A stretch of DNA of 64,000 nucleotides from Seminavis robusta (Eukaryota; Bacillariophyta; Bacillariophyceae; Naviculales; Naviculaceae), in assembly GCA_903772945.1 (NCBI GenBank), contig CAICTM010000278.1, forward strand, positions 1 to 64,000. The letters run 5' to 3'. Shown piece by piece: positions 60,570 to 64,000 of the stretch (position 1 is the stretch's first letter; every line of letters begins with the position of its first letter). The notes beneath the pieces are model-generated. The model saw nothing but the letters and a program-made list of their open reading frames with translations. It did not search any database and was not told where the DNA came from. A program made the position numbers and the translations under genes.

Positions 60570-63500
60570 TATTGTGTTGTTAGTATTATGATGTCTTGTT
60601 GTGGAAACTGTATGTTGCGCACAAGCAAAAGAATAAAGTGAGAAGACTCTTCTTCACGATGGTGGATTATGGAATGACTAAGAACGCACTGTGCGACGTA
60701 CACTGTGTTTGGCTTCTCTTTGCGAGCGACGACTTGTGGGAGGGCTGTTCCTGCTGTGTTTTGAGATTGGTTTGCTAGTAGCTAGCTTGTTATTATGAGG
60801 AGTCTGATCTGATGAGTGAGGTAAGTCAGATGGTGTTTTGTTTTACGATTCGCTTTTGGTTTGATTTGTGAGTGGATTGTACTCTAGGAGTAAGCAGTCG
60901 AGGCGACATGGTTTTGGTTGCGGCAGAAGGGATCCGGATCGATTCCACCCTTTTGCCAGGCCACTTGTAATTAAGCCACTGCTTAAGCCATTGCCGCTCT
61001 TGTGCATTTTCTCACTCGGATGCCGGAGGAGCCGATCCTTGCTGGGTTCGACAGCTGATCGGTGCTCCGTGTTGCTTCGCCGTCCAACATTCCATCCAAG
61101 TCCTACTCGATCCATAGCCTTTCTTTATGTAACTGAATGCCCTTTGTGATGAGTTAGACACGTGGGCGCACCAATTATTCCCGGAAATTGTTTAAGTATT
61201 CAGAAACACGACCCCGAAAGAAGCCTGAGAGAAACCCAAAGATCCAAGAGAAGGTCATTGAGATCGAATTGAGACATTGAGACTTCAACAAGGCTTTTCT
61301 TTGACCCACTCAATCATTCATACTCGAGTACTCAATGATGACAGTGGCGATAGCTGAGCAATCTTTAGTCCCATTGTTCTCGTTTGTTCAAAAGTCGAAG
61401 CTCAGTCCCATCTCTGTGCTCTTTTGGGAATGCTCTTTCCTGCCTGCCGTAACATGTAGAGGCCCTACCGGAATAGCTCCCATAACTCTTTCACAGCACA
61501 GTGCTGGGTAACAAGGTTCTTCTCAGTTCTCAGGTTGTTGCCGATCCCGAAGGAACAGTGATTGCTGGAGCTTTGCTGGCTTGGCTACTCTTGAGCTGGT
61601 ACACCTCCACGAGAGACTACGCCCTCACGAGTAAAAGGAGCCTATTAAAATTGCCGATGCAAACATCAACATCTCCGTCCAGCTTCCGTCCCCACCACAC
61701 GGGTACCGGACCGAAGGCGTTGCGGCATGCGGAAAAGACACTGGTGCAAATAGCCTGGAGCAGTGCTTTGTGTGTCGTAGAGATTCACTCCTTGAAGCCT
61801 CTTGCAAGTACCACTGTGTGCTGTGCCCGGCCCGGTCCAGCGTCCACCTCTCACGAACTATCTATCAGCCGTATTGGAGCCACAGGGAGTCTCATAGAGT
61901 CCACTAGATATTGGCTACTCAGTAGGGTGAATCAGCTGTCAGGGAATCCTTGCCAAGGACGCACTAACAAGGAGCAAGGAGACTCGACTCGACTCGGGCA
62001 GGGGGGTGGTGCTGGGGCAACGACACGAGTGACATACATTTCCTCCAAGCCTGTCCACGACCTACCCGTACGAGTAGCCTCTTGGCGTCCAGAACAGCCT
62101 AGAAGGAAGACACAAGTAAGTTGTGTTTCAGTCTCAGGTTGTGAGTCGTAGGGAGCATCGAAGGCGATCATGGCCCGTACTGCGGAGTAGTTTGCCTCTC
62201 CGAGCGAGATATATTCACAGTGAAAGCACACCTTTTGGTTTCCAACATGCTCATCATGCATGCTAATGTCATCGTACCGGTACGATAGTTGGAAGTTGGC
62301 AAAGCCTCCTCTTCGTAGCTTCTAGCTCCTAGTAATTTCAATAGGATGATAATAAGGTGCCTGGCTTCTCTTTGAAACACAGTTGGACTAGCTAGAAACG
62401 CGTGGATTTTGACCAGCGGTTGCTTAGATCTACAGTACTATTAATAGATCGCTTCTTGGCTGCGAGTGCTGCACTCACTAGGCCTACTACAATGTCATTA
62501 TAACGACAACTCAACTCGTGTGACCAACTATTCATCTAAAAGATTGTGATCAAAGTTTCAGTGTAACAGAGAAGATCGTGGAGTCCTTGCATCGCTTCGG
62601 ACACACAAACCAGCTCGTGGCTTCAAGCTTCGAGGTGCTCCTACGCTCCTATTACTGTCAACACAAGGAAAGCGATCTGATGCTCCAGGACCTGCAAGGT
62701 AAAGCACTCCTGTGTTTTTAGTCAGGGTGCTTCTATCAACATCACGAAAGCGTGGTGGGGTGCTCGTGGACCTGCAAGCCTCCCGCCAGATAAAACCACA
62801 AAAACACTCCATAGCCCCTGTGTGGCTGGTTTCGAGGTTGCTGCTACCAACCTCAGCCATGAAAGTGTGCTGGGTGCTCGTGGACCTGCAAGGTAAAACA
62901 CGCACTTCATTTGCAAGTTGCGTTCCCTTGCCCACCACAGGCAAATCACGCAGAACTAGCTAGATACAGCAACAGTATACCAGTGCTTTGACCCCAGCAG
63001 CGCAGTGGAACATGATGAATTGCTTTGGGTCCTCATCGCTCCCAGTCCATGTATAGCACGCACTTCAGATAGATGTCCTGGACTGCCGTTTTAAAGAATA
63101 GTGATGGCGGCTTCACCGTAAACAGCCCATACTAAACCAAGAGAGGCTTCCTGATGCTACCATACTGTACCTTTTCCAGACTCCGCTGTCTTGCTTCTTT
63201 AGAACTTGGCTCTACATGTATCTTGCTACCGTACTAGGTGCCTGTTCTAGGCTTCAACCAACCTGGAGCCAACCTGCACTTAGTAGTTGTCCTTCTAAAG
63301 GGAGAGCTTAAGAAACGGAAAGCGGCCGTAGTGGTGCCATGCACGATGCATTTGCAGTGCGGCTGTTCACCATGACTCAATGACTCCATGCTCGAACACA
63401 ACTAGCTTGAAGGCAAGAACTGCTGCAACTGAAACGCAAGCTACGAATAATGATGTAAAATGTTGTTTCAAAAGCATGCAGTGGCACTGTGAAGTATTCA

Positions 63501-63608
63501 ATACATTGCATTTCTTCTCCTCCTTCTTGCTCAGACAATCCGCCTAGGCTGCCTTTTGTTTGCTGGCTGGGCACTCGTTCATTGGCTACGATTGCTCTAC
63601 TATTACGA
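60570..63608. other. Gene-poor 3-kb region
   Basis: No supported gene. A 216-codon plus-strand frame at 61501-62151 begins at GTG and has scrambled composition. A diverged repeat lies at 62600-62900. (GACTC)n near 61981, TACCGGTA near 62276, TACATGTA near 63210. The part next to 60569 should hold the HSF copy 3 promoter. Confidence 0.55.
62620..62900 (-). repeat. Three diverged repeat units around GGACCTGCAAG
   Basis: The motif GGACCTGCAAG occurs at about 62688, 62768 and 62882, each preceded by a GGTGCTCxTGG-like step. Two of the three units also have a CATCACGAAAGCGTGG / CAGCCATGAAAGTGTG segment. Spacing is uneven (80 and 114 bp). Unit frames on the minus strand read LAGPRAP in two copies, but no continuous gene is seen. 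Confidence 0.5.
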
Positions 63609-64000
63609 TCATGACGAGTTGGAGGAGATGCACTCCAACCTCGAACCAAAGTCGACAAGGAGTCGAGATGACTGAATCTTGTTGGTTTGCACACAAAATG
63701 TTGTCCGCAAAGACCCCACCAGGGAAAGCTCTTGCTTGCCACTACTCGCGGACGGCTTGACTTTCATGGTGATCTCCAGCACGGCTGTGGCGCCATCCAT
63801 CAAAAAGGACTTGCGATCGCCTTCAATCGATATAGTTAGATTCTCATCCCCACACGTTTCACGTAACGAGCTCAAAAAGTTCTTGGCAAACGTCATGACC
63901 TCTGGTATCCCTCTGGCATGCAACAAGTTATTATTCCCTTTCTTGAGCAACAACGAAGGGAACGATACCAGAACACTGTCCTTGAGGAGTGTTTCCCAAC
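63609..64000 (-). CDS. 3' end of a gene that continues past the window (C-terminal ~130 aa)
   Basis: The minus-strand frame is open from the stop at 63609 to the window edge with no ATG needed, so this is the C-terminal part of a longer protein. It reads WETLLKDSVLVSFPSLLLKK, then MTFAKNFLSSLRETCGDENL, ISIEGDRKSFLMDGATAVLE and SLVGSLRTTFCVQTNKIQSS. The alternation of a helix with four or five beta strands looks like an NTF2/SnoaL-like domain, as seen at the ends of several diatom proteins. That is a weak fold-level guess. Coding status is likely from composition and open length. Confidence 0.5.
   Translation of the reverse strand, partial: WETLLKDSVLVSFPSLLLKKGNNNLLHARGIPEVMTFAKNFLSSLRETCGDENLTISIEGDRKSFLMDGATAVLEITMKVKPSASSGKQELSLVGSLRTTFCVQTNKIQSSRLLVDFGSRLECISSNSS

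Noticed and set aside
61501-62151. 216-codon plus-strand frame
   Set aside because: Begins at GTG, has irregular composition with runs of Ser/Arg/Thr, and no domain; it also contains a (GACTC)n array.

Overview
The window looks like nuclear DNA from a diatom, probably a raphid pennate. Four lines of evidence support this. (1) There are three heat-shock-factor-type DNA-binding genes of the divergent diatom kind, carrying WWLPDG and SF(I/V)RRLH signatures. (2) Three proteins have signal peptides ending in an ASAFAP-like junction with Phe at +1 (CSA-FTAP, VSA-FVTP, TLS-FVP), the usual diatom import signal for secondary plastids. (3) Introns are short (72-168 nt) GT-AG introns. (4) Some families are diatom-typical: a KGGK/Tyr-rich secreted protein, a membrane LRR protein with an acidic N-terminus, and a membrane protein with EGF modules. 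A Seminavis-like species is my guess; nothing in the sequence fixes the genus.

Layout. 1-3.6 kb: a degraded relic, then nine copies of a ~150-bp tandem repeat with a three-monomer higher-order period. 3.6-13.6 kb: an RBR ubiquitin ligase with an N-terminal SUMO-interacting-like motif, two ankyrin-type proteins, mitochondrial ribosomal protein uL4m, a putative signal-anchored coiled-coil protein and a small acidic protein. 15-32 kb is the densest part: a W-x-K-P small protein, a PH-like/five-TM/EGF protein, two plastid-targeted proteins of unknown function, an FG-GAP-type secreted beta-propeller, a sulfotransferase-like type II membrane protein, a five-exon LRR membrane protein and a DEP/2TM/DUF1769 protein. 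32.5-38.5 kb: a KXXK/Tyr-rich repeat protein resembling the cingulins of silica biogenesis, splicing factor SF3B5 with a 22-nt micro-exon, and a PGPGW-like membrane protein. 38.5-50.7 kb is gene-poor and holds two HSF genes, a possible three-exon gene, a hAT-like MITE inserted in another inverted-repeat element, and a hairpin repeat. 50.7-64 kb: a plastid EF-hand protein, a bestrophin-like channel gene with one apparent reading-frame slip, a mitochondrial m-AAA protease, a third HSF and the 3' end of a gene that leaves the window.

The genes look like ordinary single eukaryotic genes, with no shared operon or pathway. Two broader patterns stand out. Intergenic DNA is loaded with short palindromes (TACCGGTA, CTAGCTAG, TACATGTA), far above chance. 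Two otherwise good genes each lose frame by a single base, which may be residual assembly error.

Limits: everything was read by eye. Family calls rest on remembered motifs, and exon joins rest on splice signals plus frame and family fit. Several long open frames begin at non-ATG codons, so I moved those starts to the first suitable ATG and say so in each entry.
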